NCBI GenBank assembly: GCA_015654615.1
Contig: JAATGN010000388.1
Coordinates: 1 to 46,423 of the forward strand
DNA: 46,423 nt
Source: Rhodospirillales bacterium
GTDB taxonomy: Bacteria > Pseudomonadota > Alphaproteobacteria > Rhodospirillales > Magnetospirillaceae
Reading direction: 5' to 3'
The notes below the pieces were generated by a model, which saw only the letters and a list, made by a program, of their open reading frames with translations, had not been told where the DNA came from and searched no databases. Below are positions 35,667-43,468 of this stretch, in pieces. The translations under genes were made by a program, and so were the position numbers. Positions within the stretch are counted from its first letter, which is position 1. Each line of letters opens with the position of its first letter.

Positions 35667-36572
35667 GCCGGACAGGCGCCGGGCGAGCCGCCGCAAACGA
35701 CGCTTCGCCCGGCTTTGCCAGCGGAGGAAGATCTGTCGTTCCTCATAACGGTCGGCTTCGGCGTGAATTGCCACGCTGGAAGGATGCCGCAGGGGGAACG
35801 CCAGCTGCCCGAGCGGCGGCAGCAGGCGCCGGTCGACCCGGGTGGTATGCGTGGCGTCGGCGCCGAAACCGATGTTGGAAATCAAATTGACCTGCGGCGT
35901 GATCGCCAGGCCGCCTTTCGTCCAGGCGCTGAACAGCCACTGGTAATCCCAGGTGTCGAGCCGGCCCTCGGCGACGGAATCGAAGCATTCCCGCCAATAA
36001 TCCTGCATGACGCGGTCGGCGACGAGGTTTTCCAGCCAGCCGGCCTTGCGCAGGGCCGGCCAGCCGGCCATGGCGAAGTCGTAATGCCGCCAGGCCCGCC
36101 GCCAGCTGGCCCAGCCCCAGATATGGTGATAACGCGAGAAGAAATAATCAGCCTCGCCGCGACGGCGGCCGCCGTGAAAATTGTCGCCGGAGACCAGCAT
36201 GACCCGATCGTCGTCGCGATAGCGGGCCAGCATTTCGGCGCAGAACGGGAAGAAGCTGGGATCGGGCAGGCAATCGTCTTCCAAAAAGACGGCGTCTTCG
36301 ACCTGGCCGAAGGCCCAGGCGATGCCCGAGGAAATGCGCCGGCCGCAACCCAGATTCCGCTCGGAATAATCGGTCAGCAGCTCGCAGGGCCAATCCACCG
36401 TCTCGGCGATCCTGCGGGTGGCGGCGCACAGTTCGGCTTCGCCCGGGCGATCGGTTCGCGGCCCGTCGGCGACGACGAGCAACTGCCGCGGCCTGGCCTG
36501 GCGGATCGCTTCGAACACCCGGGCGGTCACCGCCGGACGATTGAAAATCAGAAAAACGACGGGAGGTGTCAT
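35637..36572 (-). CDS. HlpA-like GT-A glycosyltransferase
   Basis: The 311-residue product opens VVFLIFNRPAVTARVFEAIRQA, followed by LLVVADGPRTDRPGE. It carries a metal-site motif in VFLEDDCLPDPSFFPFC near residue 95 and YHHIWGWASWRRAWRHYD near 148. Proteins like this are often annotated as hemolytic protein HlpA-like or GNT-I-like sugar transferases in polysaccharide clusters. The start at 36572 overlaps the stop of the methyltransferase gene as ATGA. Frames continuing far upstream on the same strand are not coding. The sugar specificity is unknown. Confidence 0.8.
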   Translation of the reverse strand: MTPPVVFLIFNRPAVTARVFEAIRQARPRQLLVVADGPRTDRPGEAELCAATRRIAETVDWPCELLTDYSERNLGCGRRISSGIAWAFGQVEDAVFLEDDCLPDPSFFPFCAEMLARYRDDDRVMLVSGDNFHGGRRRGEADYFFSRYHHIWGWASWRRAWRHYDFAMAGWPALRKAGWLENLVADRVMQDYWRECFDSVAEGRLDTWDYQWLFSAWTKGGLAITPQVNLISNIGFGADATHTTRVDRRLLPPLGQLAFPLRHPSSVAIHAEADRYEERQIFLRWQSRAKRRLRRLARRLSGLSGSPERLE

Positions 36573-37420
36573 GCGGCGGAGGCGTCCGATCGGTCGGACG
36601 GCTCGGCCGTCCGATAAGTCTGCAAACAGCTTCGATGGTCGGCGGCGACATGCCGATCGGCCGGAATGATCTCCAGGAACAGGCGGGTCAGCCGCAAGAC
36701 CTTGCCGCGCAACAGCAAGGACAGCAACACGCGTCGCAGCCGCCCCGGCGCCCTTTTCAGAAAGATCTGCCAAATGCCGACGGAGACCAGATGATAGCCG
36801 TGACCGGCGGCCCACTGCCGCAAGGCCTGGCGGGAATAGAAAAAGACATGCTGTCCTTCCGAGGGCGCCAGATACCACCAGTCGGCGCCCCGATCGGGCG
36901 TATAGAGCAGCGTGCTGGCCACCATCGCGGCCGGAGCCAGGGCGATCAATCGGTCCAGATCCTCCTTCGGGGCCGGCAGATGCTCGAGAACCTCGAAGGC
37001 GGTCACGACGTGGAAGCGCCCGGGAACCAGGGCGTCGGCCTCGATCCGATGGCCCTGGGCGAATTCGCCCCGTCCGTAGCGGTCGTGGGTCCAGGCGTCG
37101 ATGCCGATGTCGCGCAGCAGGCGGCAGAGCAGTCCGGTGCCGCCGCCGAAATCGAGCAGCGGCGTCTTTTCCAGGCCGAGGATGCGCAACGTCCACCACA
37201 GCGCCGCCCGGGCGGTCAGGCAGCGCTGCACGGCGCCGACGTCGCTGGAAGCCAGGGACGTTCCATAGGCGTCGCCGAGCCAGGTCGGCGTCTCGGTCTG
37301 CAGGCTGCCGCAGTTTCCGCACCTCAGATAGGCGACGCCGTCGCGGCCCAGCACCCGCGTCCGGAACTGCACCTCGAGGGCCCCGCCGCACAGTCGGCAG
37401 ACTTCGCCGGATATGGCCAT
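36569..37420 (-). CDS. Zn-ribbon SAM-dependent methyltransferase
   Basis: The 283-residue enzyme begins with a zinc-binding CRLCGG...CGNCGS pair near residues 8-38. A class I methyltransferase core follows with LLDFGGGTGLLCRLL near 88 and VVTAFEVLEHLPAPKEDL near 137. The combination is typical of enzymes acting on nucleotide-linked or polymer sugars in O-antigen clusters. GGAG sits five bases upstream of the ATG. It is coupled to the HlpA-like gene and divergent from the GT2 gene at 37533 across a 112-bp gap. Whether it methylates carbon, oxygen or nitrogen cannot be read from the sequence. Confidence 0.8.
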   Translation of the reverse strand: MAISGEVCRLCGGALEVQFRTRVLGRDGVAYLRCGNCGSLQTETPTWLGDAYGTSLASSDVGAVQRCLTARAALWWTLRILGLEKTPLLDFGGGTGLLCRLLRDIGIDAWTHDRYGRGEFAQGHRIEADALVPGRFHVVTAFEVLEHLPAPKEDLDRLIALAPAAMVASTLLYTPDRGADWWYLAPSEGQHVFFYSRQALRQWAAGHGYHLVSVGIWQIFLKRAPGRLRRVLLSLLLRGKVLRLTRLFLEIIPADRHVAADHRSCLQTYRTAEPSDRSDASAA

Positions 37421-37532
37421 CGATACTCCACTTCACGCCGCCCGAGGAAAACCCGATATCGCCGCCGGAAAAGCGGTCCCCGGCGGCGTCCCGCGGCTTG
37501 TCAATTTTGCCGCGACCGACGTATGATAAACC

Positions 37533-38429
37533 ATGAATCGGCTGATATCGATCGTTACGCCATGCCTCAATCGCGCCGACATGATTGCCGATGCGATCGA
37601 AAGCGTCGTCCGTCAAGGCGATCAGCCGTTCGAACACATCATCGTCGACGGCGGATCGACCGACGGGACGCTCGACGTGTTGCGGCGCTATCCCCATCTG
37701 ACGGTGATCAGCGGACCCGACAAGGGCATCTATGACGCCTTGAACAAGGGAATCGCCCTGGCGCGCGGCGACGTCATCGGACATCTCAATTCGGACGACC
37801 TCTACGAACCGGGAGCCTTCGCCGCGGCGGCGGCGGCCTTCGCCGCCGACCCCGGTCTCGATTCGGTGGGCGGCGGCGCTCAAATCTACGAGGACCTGAC
37901 GCTGGTCCGCGACTGCTCGTCGTCCCGCCACACCGAACTCAGCTTCGCCAATGTCCTGCTGGGCGCGCCGATCATCAACGCGCGCTTCTTCACCCGGGCT
38001 CTCTACCGCCGGGTCGCCCCCTACGACCAGACCTTTCGGCTGGTCGCCGATCGCGACTTCCTGGTGCGGGCGATTCTCGCCGGCTGCCGCTGGCGCGCCG
38101 TCGAGGCCCCGATCATGCGCTATCGCATGCATGGCGGGTCGCTGACCTATACCCGCGACCAGGCCTCGCAGCGCCGATTTGTCCTGGAGAATGCCGCATT
38201 GGCGGAATCCTGGCTGTCCCGGCGGGATCTTCCGGACGATCTGCGGCGCTGCTGCCGGCGGCTCTTCGGAAATTCGGTGGCGCGGCTGGCGTGGTGGGAC
38301 CTGGTGTCGGGAGATCCGGCGCAGGCGATGCGGCATCTGTTGGTCCATCGGGGAGCGCCGTCGTTGCGTCCCCTGGCCGCCGCGGCCCGTTCGGTCGCCC
38401 TGCATGCCCTGACCCGGCGCGTGGCCTGA
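37533..38429 (+). CDS. Glycosyltransferase family 2
   Basis: The 298-residue product has the GT-A start LISIVTPCLNRADMIADAIESV. Key features are IIVDGGSTDGTLDVL near 35, GPDKGIYDALNKGIALARGDVIGHLNSDD near 65 with the DxD-like SDD, and FRLVADRDFLVRAI near 168 as the acceptor-side ADRDF motif. The last 60 residues are helical. The donor is not predictable. It is followed after one base by a second GT2 gene, so they form an operon with probable successive steps. Confidence 0.9.
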   Translation: MNRLISIVTPCLNRADMIADAIESVVRQGDQPFEHIIVDGGSTDGTLDVLRRYPHLTVISGPDKGIYDALNKGIALARGDVIGHLNSDDLYEPGAFAAAAAAFAADPGLDSVGGGAQIYEDLTLVRDCSSSRHTELSFANVLLGAPIINARFFTRALYRRVAPYDQTFRLVADRDFLVRAILAGCRWRAVEAPIMRYRMHGGSLTYTRDQASQRRFVLENAALAESWLSRRDLPDDLRRCCRRLFGNSVARLAWWDLVSGDPAQAMRHLLVHRGAPSLRPLAAAARSVALHALTRRVA

Positions 38430-38430
38430 G

Positions 38431-39324
38431 ATGGCGCCTGTCGTCAGTGTCGTCATCCCGGTTTACAATCGGGCCGATTTTGTCGGCGCGGCGATTCAAA
38501 GCGTGCTCGATCAGCAAGGCGTTCCCTTCGAGATCGTGCTGGTCGACGACGCCTCGACCGACGATCTGCGGCCGGCCATCGCGCGCTTTCCCGGGGCGCC
38601 GCTGACCATCCTGCGCCATGCGGTCAACGGCGGCGCCGCGGCGGCGCGGAACAGCGGCATTGCGGCGGCGCGGGGAGAATGGGTGGCCTTTCTCGATTCC
38701 GACGACATCTGGATGCCCGGCAAGCTCGCCCAGCAACTGGCCTTCCTCCGCGAGCGCGGTCTGGCCGGCGGCTGTACCGACTATTACATCCGCCGCGCGC
38801 TCGACGGCGACGACCTTGAGGAGCGCCGCCTTTCCTATGGCGAGGATCTGGGGTTGAGCGATCTGGTCTGGGGCTGCTACGTCAGCCCGGGGACGACCTT
38901 GATGGTGCGCCGCGACGTATGGAGCGAAATCGGCCCCCTGGACGTCGACTATCGGCGGTTCGAAGACTGGGACTGGCTGATGCGCTTTTCGCGTTTTCAT
39001 CGTCTCGGCCTGCTGGCCCAGCCTTTGGCTTGCATCCGTTTTTCGGCGCCGGCGCCGCGCCAGCAGGTGATCGAGGGTCTGGCCCGCCTGCAGCGCCTGC
39101 ACGGGACCCTGCTGCGGCAGGAGGATCCGGCCCTGGCCAGATGTTTTCGCGCCGGCATCGCGATGGAGCGCGCCGCCCTGGCCTTCCGCGACCGTCGCAG
39201 ATTGACCGCCGCCTGGCATGTCCTGCGGTCCCTGGCCCTGGTGCCCTTTTCCAATCTGGCCTACGCCAAGGTGGTGGCGCCTCGCGTCCGCCTGGCCGCC
39301 TATGGCGCCGGTCGATCGCGGTAG
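38431..39324 (+). CDS. Glycosyltransferase family 2
   Basis: The 297-residue product has VSVVIPVYNRADFVGAAIQSV, IVLVDDASTDDLRP near 35 and the metal-binding FLDSDDIWMPGKLAQQ near 87, followed by RRFEDWDWLMRFSR near 173. These are standard GT2 motifs. Its start is one base after the stop of the previous GT2 gene. The convergent GT4 gene ends 37 bp downstream. The specific sugar is unknown. Confidence 0.9.
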   Translation: MAPVVSVVIPVYNRADFVGAAIQSVLDQQGVPFEIVLVDDASTDDLRPAIARFPGAPLTILRHAVNGGAAAARNSGIAAARGEWVAFLDSDDIWMPGKLAQQLAFLRERGLAGGCTDYYIRRALDGDDLEERRLSYGEDLGLSDLVWGCYVSPGTTLMVRRDVWSEIGPLDVDYRRFEDWDWLMRFSRFHRLGLLAQPLACIRFSAPAPRQQVIEGLARLQRLHGTLLRQEDPALARCFRAGIAMERAALAFRDRRRLTAAWHVLRSLALVPFSNLAYAKVVAPRVRLAAYGAGRSR

Positions 39325-39361
39325 GGCGGGCGACGGCCGGGGGGCGAAGACGGCGAACCGA

Positions 39362-40438
39362 TCAGTTCAGCAGGGCCTCGAAACCGGCGGCGGCGTCTTG
39401 CCAGGTCCAGCCTCCCTGGCGCTCCAGGCTGGCGGCATGAAAGCGCCGCCACAGATCGTCGTCGGAAAGCAGGCGGATCGCCGCGGCGGCGAAAGCGGCC
39501 TGGCCTTTGACGACGAAGCCGGTTTGGCCGTCCACCACCCGTTCCTTCATGCAGGCGACATCCTCGACGACGCCGGGCAGTCCCATGGCCTGCGGCTCGG
39601 CGGCGGCGTTGCAGAAGGTCTCGCCGATGTCGCCGCGATAGAGGAAGGCGCGGGCCTGGCGGATTTCTTCGACCAGCTGGCTTTTGGCCACCGGCCCGCG
39701 CAGCACGACGCCGTGATCGGCCAAATGCACGGCCTTGTCGAGAATCGGCGCCATGCGTTCGGCCTTGGCGGCGCCGGCGCTGCCATAGATGCTGCTGCCG
39801 GCGAAAATATGCAATTCGGCGCCGGGGACGCGCGGCTGGATCCGCTCGGCCCAGACGTCGAGCAGCCAATCGAGCGAGCGCAACGGGTTGGACAGGAAGA
39901 TCGCCCGGGGCGGCGGCACCGTGTCGCGCCGGGCGGCGCCCAGGAACAAAGGGGTGATGCCATAGGGAATGATCAGGCGCGCCCCGCCGGCCGCCCAGCT
40001 CGGATAGGTCGACAGATGGCTGGGTCCGGAAAACACGATGACCGGGCGGTAGCGCAGCAACGGCCACTGATAGCGCCATTTCAGCAGGTAATTGGCCGGA
40101 TTGTGGATCCAGAACACCCGCCGCCGGGCCTCTTCGCAGCGGCCGATCAGATGGTTCGAGCGGTTGGCGATATAAAGATCGGCGGTTTTCGGAATCCCCA
40201 TCGAGCGGCTGGCGTCGTCCAGCGGCGTCCAGCGGACGCCCTTCCACAGCAAGGGCCGGGCGCAACGGCAGAACACGGCGACCCGATGGCCGCGCGCCGC
40301 GAAGGCCTCGGCCAATTCGGCGAAGGCGCTTTCGGCGCCGCCCAGCGGTTGTTCGTCCTTGATCCTTCCATCGAAGGAAATGCCGTCGTCGGCCATCACG
40401 ATGGAGGCCGGATGGAGCGGTGCTGCGGGCGCGGTCAT
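39362..40438 (-). CDS. Glycosyltransferase family 4
   Basis: The 358-residue GT-B enzyme shows DEQPLGGAESAFAELAEAFAARGH near 28 (by position), the glycine-rich acceptor-side loop, and AIFLSNPLRSLDWLLD near 184. The donor-site region is FCNAAAEPQAMGLPGVVEDV near 286, with a glutamate in the E-x7-E place. Its ATG overlaps the GT2 stop at 40435 as ATGA, making it the last gene of the rsmB-gmhB-GT2-GT4 chain. Coupling to gmhB hints at a role in the LPS core; this is inference. Confidence 0.87.
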   Translation of the reverse strand: MTAPAAPLHPASIVMADDGISFDGRIKDEQPLGGAESAFAELAEAFAARGHRVAVFCRCARPLLWKGVRWTPLDDASRSMGIPKTADLYIANRSNHLIGRCEEARRRVFWIHNPANYLLKWRYQWPLLRYRPVIVFSGPSHLSTYPSWAAGGARLIIPYGITPLFLGAARRDTVPPPRAIFLSNPLRSLDWLLDVWAERIQPRVPGAELHIFAGSSIYGSAGAAKAERMAPILDKAVHLADHGVVLRGPVAKSQLVEEIRQARAFLYRGDIGETFCNAAAEPQAMGLPGVVEDVACMKERVVDGQTGFVVKGQAAFAAAAIRLLSDDDLWRRFHAASLERQGGWTWQDAAAGFEALLN

Positions 40439-41184
40439 TCGTTTTCGTGCTTTGCCTTGAGATAGGAAACAAACGGATAAAGCGCGGCCAGCAGGGAAAT
40501 CAGGAAGCCGTGCCCGCCCTCCTTCCAGCCCTTCGCCCGGACATAGCAGCGCCAGAAGCGCGAAAAAATCCGCCGGACATTGTTGAGGCCGGACCCGACA
40601 TTGCCGGAATCGCGCAGATCCTTGGCCCGCGCCGTGGTATAGGCGTCGAAGCGCCGGATCATATCGGAAATGTTACGATCGACGTAATGCTGGATATGAT
40701 GGGTAAGGGCCGGGCCCTTGGTCCCGATCAGGGTCAGTTTCGGATGGACCCGTTCATTGCCCCAGCGCTTGGCGTCCTTGCGGAACAGGCCGGCATAGGC
40801 CGCCTTGCCGAAGGAAGCCCCCCAGCCGTAGCGGACCAGGCGCCGGCCGATCCAGTTGTCGACCAGGAGAATGTGATAGGCGAAGGGGGTCTGCGCGATG
40901 GTCCGGCCGACCTCCGCCGCCAGCTCCGCCGGAACATGCTCGTCGGCGTCGACCTCGAGAACCCATTCGCCGCGGCAGAATTCGATGCCGGTGTTGCGGC
41001 GCGGCCCTTCGAGCTCCCACGATCCTTCGATCAATCGGTCGGTGAAGCGCCGGGCGATGGTCTTGCTGGCGTCGGTGCATTTGTCGAGCACGACGACGAT
41101 TTCGTCGGCGAAGCCCAATTTCTCCAGGCAGGCCGCCAGGCGGTCTTCCTCGTTGTGGACGACGACCAATGCGGAAAGTTTCAT
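40435..41184 (-). CDS. WaaE-like family 2 glycosyltransferase
   Basis: The 249-residue product starts LSALVVVHNEEDRLAACLEKL. It has IVVVLDKCTDASKTIA near 29, GPRRNTGIEFCRGEWVLEVDADEHV near 60 with the DADE metal site, and YAGLFRKDAKRW near 132. This is the pattern of WaaE/KdtX-type beta-glucosyltransferases of the inner LPS core. A basic, partly hydrophobic C-terminal segment may touch the membrane. Start and stop both overlap neighbours by four bases. WaaE function is a good guess, not proven. Confidence 0.85.
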   Translation of the reverse strand: MKLSALVVVHNEEDRLAACLEKLGFADEIVVVLDKCTDASKTIARRFTDRLIEGSWELEGPRRNTGIEFCRGEWVLEVDADEHVPAELAAEVGRTIAQTPFAYHILLVDNWIGRRLVRYGWGASFGKAAYAGLFRKDAKRWGNERVHPKLTLIGTKGPALTHHIQHYVDRNISDMIRRFDAYTTARAKDLRDSGNVGSGLNNVRRIFSRFWRCYVRAKGWKEGGHGFLISLLAALYPFVSYLKAKHENE

Positions 41185-41771
41185 GGCGAGCCGATTTCCT
41201 GGTTTTTTTCCGTCCCGACCGATCGTTCGATCCAGTCGGCGGCGGCGGCCAGATCGTCGACGACGACGGCCGGAGCGCAGCTCGCCTCGCGTTCCGCCTT
41301 GGCTCCCCAACCGGTGCGGACCAGGAGGGGGGTGGCGCCGACCGCATGTCCCAGATCGATATCGACCGCCTTGTCGCCGACCACAAAGGCCCGGCGGGGA
41401 TCGAATCCATGCTCGGCCACCGCCTGGTCGACCAGGCCGGTCCGCGGCTTGCGGCAGGCGCAGTCCTCGTCCGGCCCGTGCGGGCAGAGATAGATCCCGT
41501 CGAGGCGGACCCCTTCGGCGCCGAGCATGGCTTGCAGCCGCTGGTGGATCCGCGCAACCGTTGCAATATCGAAATAACCACGGGCGATGCCCGACTGGTT
41601 GGTCAGCACGGCGAGGCCGAAGCCCTGATCCTGCAGCCGCCGCAAAGCCCGGCCGACGCCGGGGAACAGTTCCAGCTGGTCGGGATCGGACAGATAGTGG
41701 CGTTCGACGTTCATGGTTCCGTCCCGGTCGAGCAGGACGAAACGGCGGGATGGGCTTGTCAAAGGGCTCAT
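41181..41771 (-). CDS. gmhB: D-glycero-D-manno-heptose 1,7-bisphosphate 7-phosphatase
   Basis: The 196-residue HAD phosphatase has the DxD nucleophile pair at Asp15/Asp17 (LLDRDGTMN), VLTNQSGIARGYF near 55, the zinc-binding segment CPHGPDEDCACRKP near 93-106, and FVVGDKAVDIDLGHAVGA near 125. It removes the 7-phosphate in ADP-heptose synthesis for the LPS inner core. The zinc loop separates it from other HAD proteins; histidinol phosphatases are close relatives, but the histidine genes are absent here. It is coupled by four-base overlaps to rsmB and the WaaE-like gene. Confidence 0.9.
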   Translation of the reverse strand: MSPLTSPSRRFVLLDRDGTMNVERHYLSDPDQLELFPGVGRALRRLQDQGFGLAVLTNQSGIARGYFDIATVARIHQRLQAMLGAEGVRLDGIYLCPHGPDEDCACRKPRTGLVDQAVAEHGFDPRRAFVVGDKAVDIDLGHAVGATPLLVRTGWGAKAEREASCAPAVVVDDLAAAADWIERSVGTEKNQEIGSP

Positions 41772-43036
41772 AGGCGTTCCAGGCGTGCCGCGTAGAATCC
41801 GTCCATACCACCTTTTTCGGCAAGATGGCAGGGCAGGCTGCGCAGGTCGCCGGCCGCGGTGACCAGTTCGGCCAGGTCCCCGACCTCGGCGGCGGCGATC
41901 GGCCGCCGCCGCAGGGGAGCGCCCTGGGCCAGCAAGGCCTCGACCTGAGCGATCGATTCTTCCGGCTGCAGCGAGCAGGTGCAATAGACGACGAGGCCGC
42001 CCGGCGCCACCATGTCGACCGCCGCGGCGAGCAGCCGGGCCTGGAGGCCGGTCAGTCTGGCGAGGTCTTCCGGCCGTTTCAGCCGCGCGGCGTCGGGATG
42101 CCGCCGCAGGGTGCCGGTCGCCGAGCAGGGCGCGTCGAGCAGCAGGCCGTCGAGCGGCCGTTCCGGACGCCAGGAGACGGCGTCGGCGGCGATCACCTCG
42201 GCCGAGAGATGGAGGCGGGCCAGATTGGCCGCGAGGCGCTGCAGACGCCTGGCGGAGCGATCGAGGGCGATCACCTGGGCGCCGGCCGCGGCCAACTGCG
42301 CGGTCTTGCCGCCCGGAGCGGCGCAAAGGTCGGCGATCCGCCGTCCCTTGACGTCGCCCAGCAGGCGGGCCGGCAGGGCGGCGGCGGCATCCTGAATCCA
42401 CCAGGCGCCGTCCTCGTAGCCCGGCAATTGGGAAATCGCCCCGCCGGCCGGCCGGCGCAGGGTGCCGGTGGGAAGGATTTCGGCGGACAGCCGTTCGGCC
42501 CACAGGGCAGCGTCGCCCATGGTGCTGACGTCGAGCGGCGCCTCGGCCAGATGGGCCAGCGCGATGGCCCGGCACGAAGCCTCGCCATAGGCCGCGCTCC
42601 AGGACTCCCACAGCCAGCCCGGCGTATTGAGCCGCGCCGCGTCCTGGCCGGCGACCAGGGCCTTGCCGTCGCGGGACAGGCGGCGCAACAGCGCATTGAC
42701 CAGCTTCGCATGGGCCGCCAGGCCGGCCTGCTTGGTCATTTCGACGGCGGTATCGACCGCCGCATGCGCCGCGACGTCGAGAAACAGCAACTGGGCGATG
42801 CCAAGGCGCAGGATATCCTCGGCGACCACCGCCTGGATCGGCAGGGGGCGGGCCAGGCAATGGGCGATCAGGGCGTCGATCTGGCCCAGGCGGCGCAGCG
42901 TGGTGGCCAGCAGCATCCGGGCGAAGGCGCGGTCGCGCTCTTCGAGCCCGTCCACCTCCAGGGCCTCGTCCAGGGGAAGCCGGCGGCGCAGAATCTTGCC
43001 GAGTGCGATGAGGGCGGCGTATCGGGCGTCATTCAT
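41768..43036 (-). CDS. rsmB: RsmB-like 16S rRNA m5C methyltransferase
   Basis: The 422-residue protein has a NusB-like helical N-terminal domain to about residue 130, with ALIALGKILRRRLPLDEAL at its start. A SAM-dependent m5C domain follows, with IADLCAAPGGKTAQLAAAG near 238, LLLDAPCSATGTLRRHPDA near 303 and VVYCTCSLQPEESIAQVEALL near 355. The two cysteines in APCS and TCS are the catalytic pair. It methylates 16S rRNA during ribosome assembly. It leads the coupled chain to gmhB and the core transferases. The final segment GGMDGFYAARLERL is typical of the family. Confidence 0.92.
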   Translation of the reverse strand: MNDARYAALIALGKILRRRLPLDEALEVDGLEERDRAFARMLLATTLRRLGQIDALIAHCLARPLPIQAVVAEDILRLGIAQLLFLDVAAHAAVDTAVEMTKQAGLAAHAKLVNALLRRLSRDGKALVAGQDAARLNTPGWLWESWSAAYGEASCRAIALAHLAEAPLDVSTMGDAALWAERLSAEILPTGTLRRPAGGAISQLPGYEDGAWWIQDAAAALPARLLGDVKGRRIADLCAAPGGKTAQLAAAGAQVIALDRSARRLQRLAANLARLHLSAEVIAADAVSWRPERPLDGLLLDAPCSATGTLRRHPDAARLKRPEDLARLTGLQARLLAAAVDMVAPGGLVVYCTCSLQPEESIAQVEALLAQGAPLRRRPIAAAEVGDLAELVTAAGDLRSLPCHLAEKGGMDGFYAARLERL

Positions 43037-43062
43037 GATGGTCGGCCGTCGGCCGGAGTCAT

Positions 43063-43230
43063 AAAAACACGGATGACACGGATATCAACGGATGAACACG
43101 GATGGCGGGTCGGCGGCCGCCGCGAGTTTCCTTGACGCGGATTATCTTGATCAGCATCTGAAAAGAAGAATGCCTGCGGCGCTAATTTTATCCGTGGCCA
43201 TCCGTTTGAATCCGTGTTCATCCGTGTTCT
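43063..43230. repeat. Composite intergenic element E5
   Basis: The left arm (43063-43105) has four ACACGGATGA-type units. The core is at 43106-43190 and ends TGCCTGCGGCGCTAATTTTA. The right arm (43191-43230) is exactly four 10-base units of the TCCGTGTTCA type. It fills the gap between divergent rsmB and the SDHAF4 gene. Its core sequence differs from E1-E3 except for the GCCTGCGGCGCTA edge. Confidence 0.8.
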
Positions 43231-43291
43231 CATAAATCGTAAGCTCCGAGTCCCGCAAGATCGAGGGACGGGGTCGGCATAAGGAGACAAT

Positions 43292-43441
43292 ATGACGCAG
43301 GACCAACCCGACAAGCCGAAAACCAAGCCTGAGGCGAAGACGCCTTCCAGCCCGCCGCCGGCCGAAAGGCAGGATCCGAAGCGGCTCGATCCGACCCGCT
43401 ATCGGGATTGGGAAAAAGGCGGGCGCTGCATCGATTTCTAG
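43292..43441 (+). CDS. SDHAF4/DUF1674-like succinate dehydrogenase assembly factor
   Basis: A 49-residue frame begins at ATG with a perfect AAGGAG six bases upstream. The N-terminal half is Lys/Pro/Glu-rich and unstructured. The C-terminus RLDPTRYRDWEKGGRCIDF is the signature of DUF1674, the bacterial form of SDHAF4, which in mitochondria helps assemble flavinated SdhA. It is short but within the range of alphaproteobacterial members. It stands alone between E5 and a convergent GT2 gene. A GC-rich hairpin follows the stop directly. The function is taken from the eukaryotic homolog. Confidence 0.88.
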   Translation: MTQDQPDKPKTKPEAKTPSSPPPAERQDPKRLDPTRYRDWEKGGRCIDF

Positions 43442-43442
43442 A

Positions 43443-43467
43443 GCCGGCGCCGCGGGCTGGCGCCGGC
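43443..43467. terminator. GC-rich hairpin between convergent genes
   Basis: GCCGGCGCC (43443-43451) pairs perfectly with GGCGCCGGC (43459-43467) around a seven-base loop. It starts one base after the SDHAF4 stop codon and ends one base before the end of the convergent GT2 gene, so it could serve both. No T-tract is present. Confidence 0.5.
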
Positions 43468-43468
43468 C

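Noticed and set aside
36573-38456. A long in-frame extension upstream of the HlpA-like glycosyltransferase
   Set aside because: It overlaps the methyltransferase gene in another frame and the GT2 gene on the other strand, and has no motifs.
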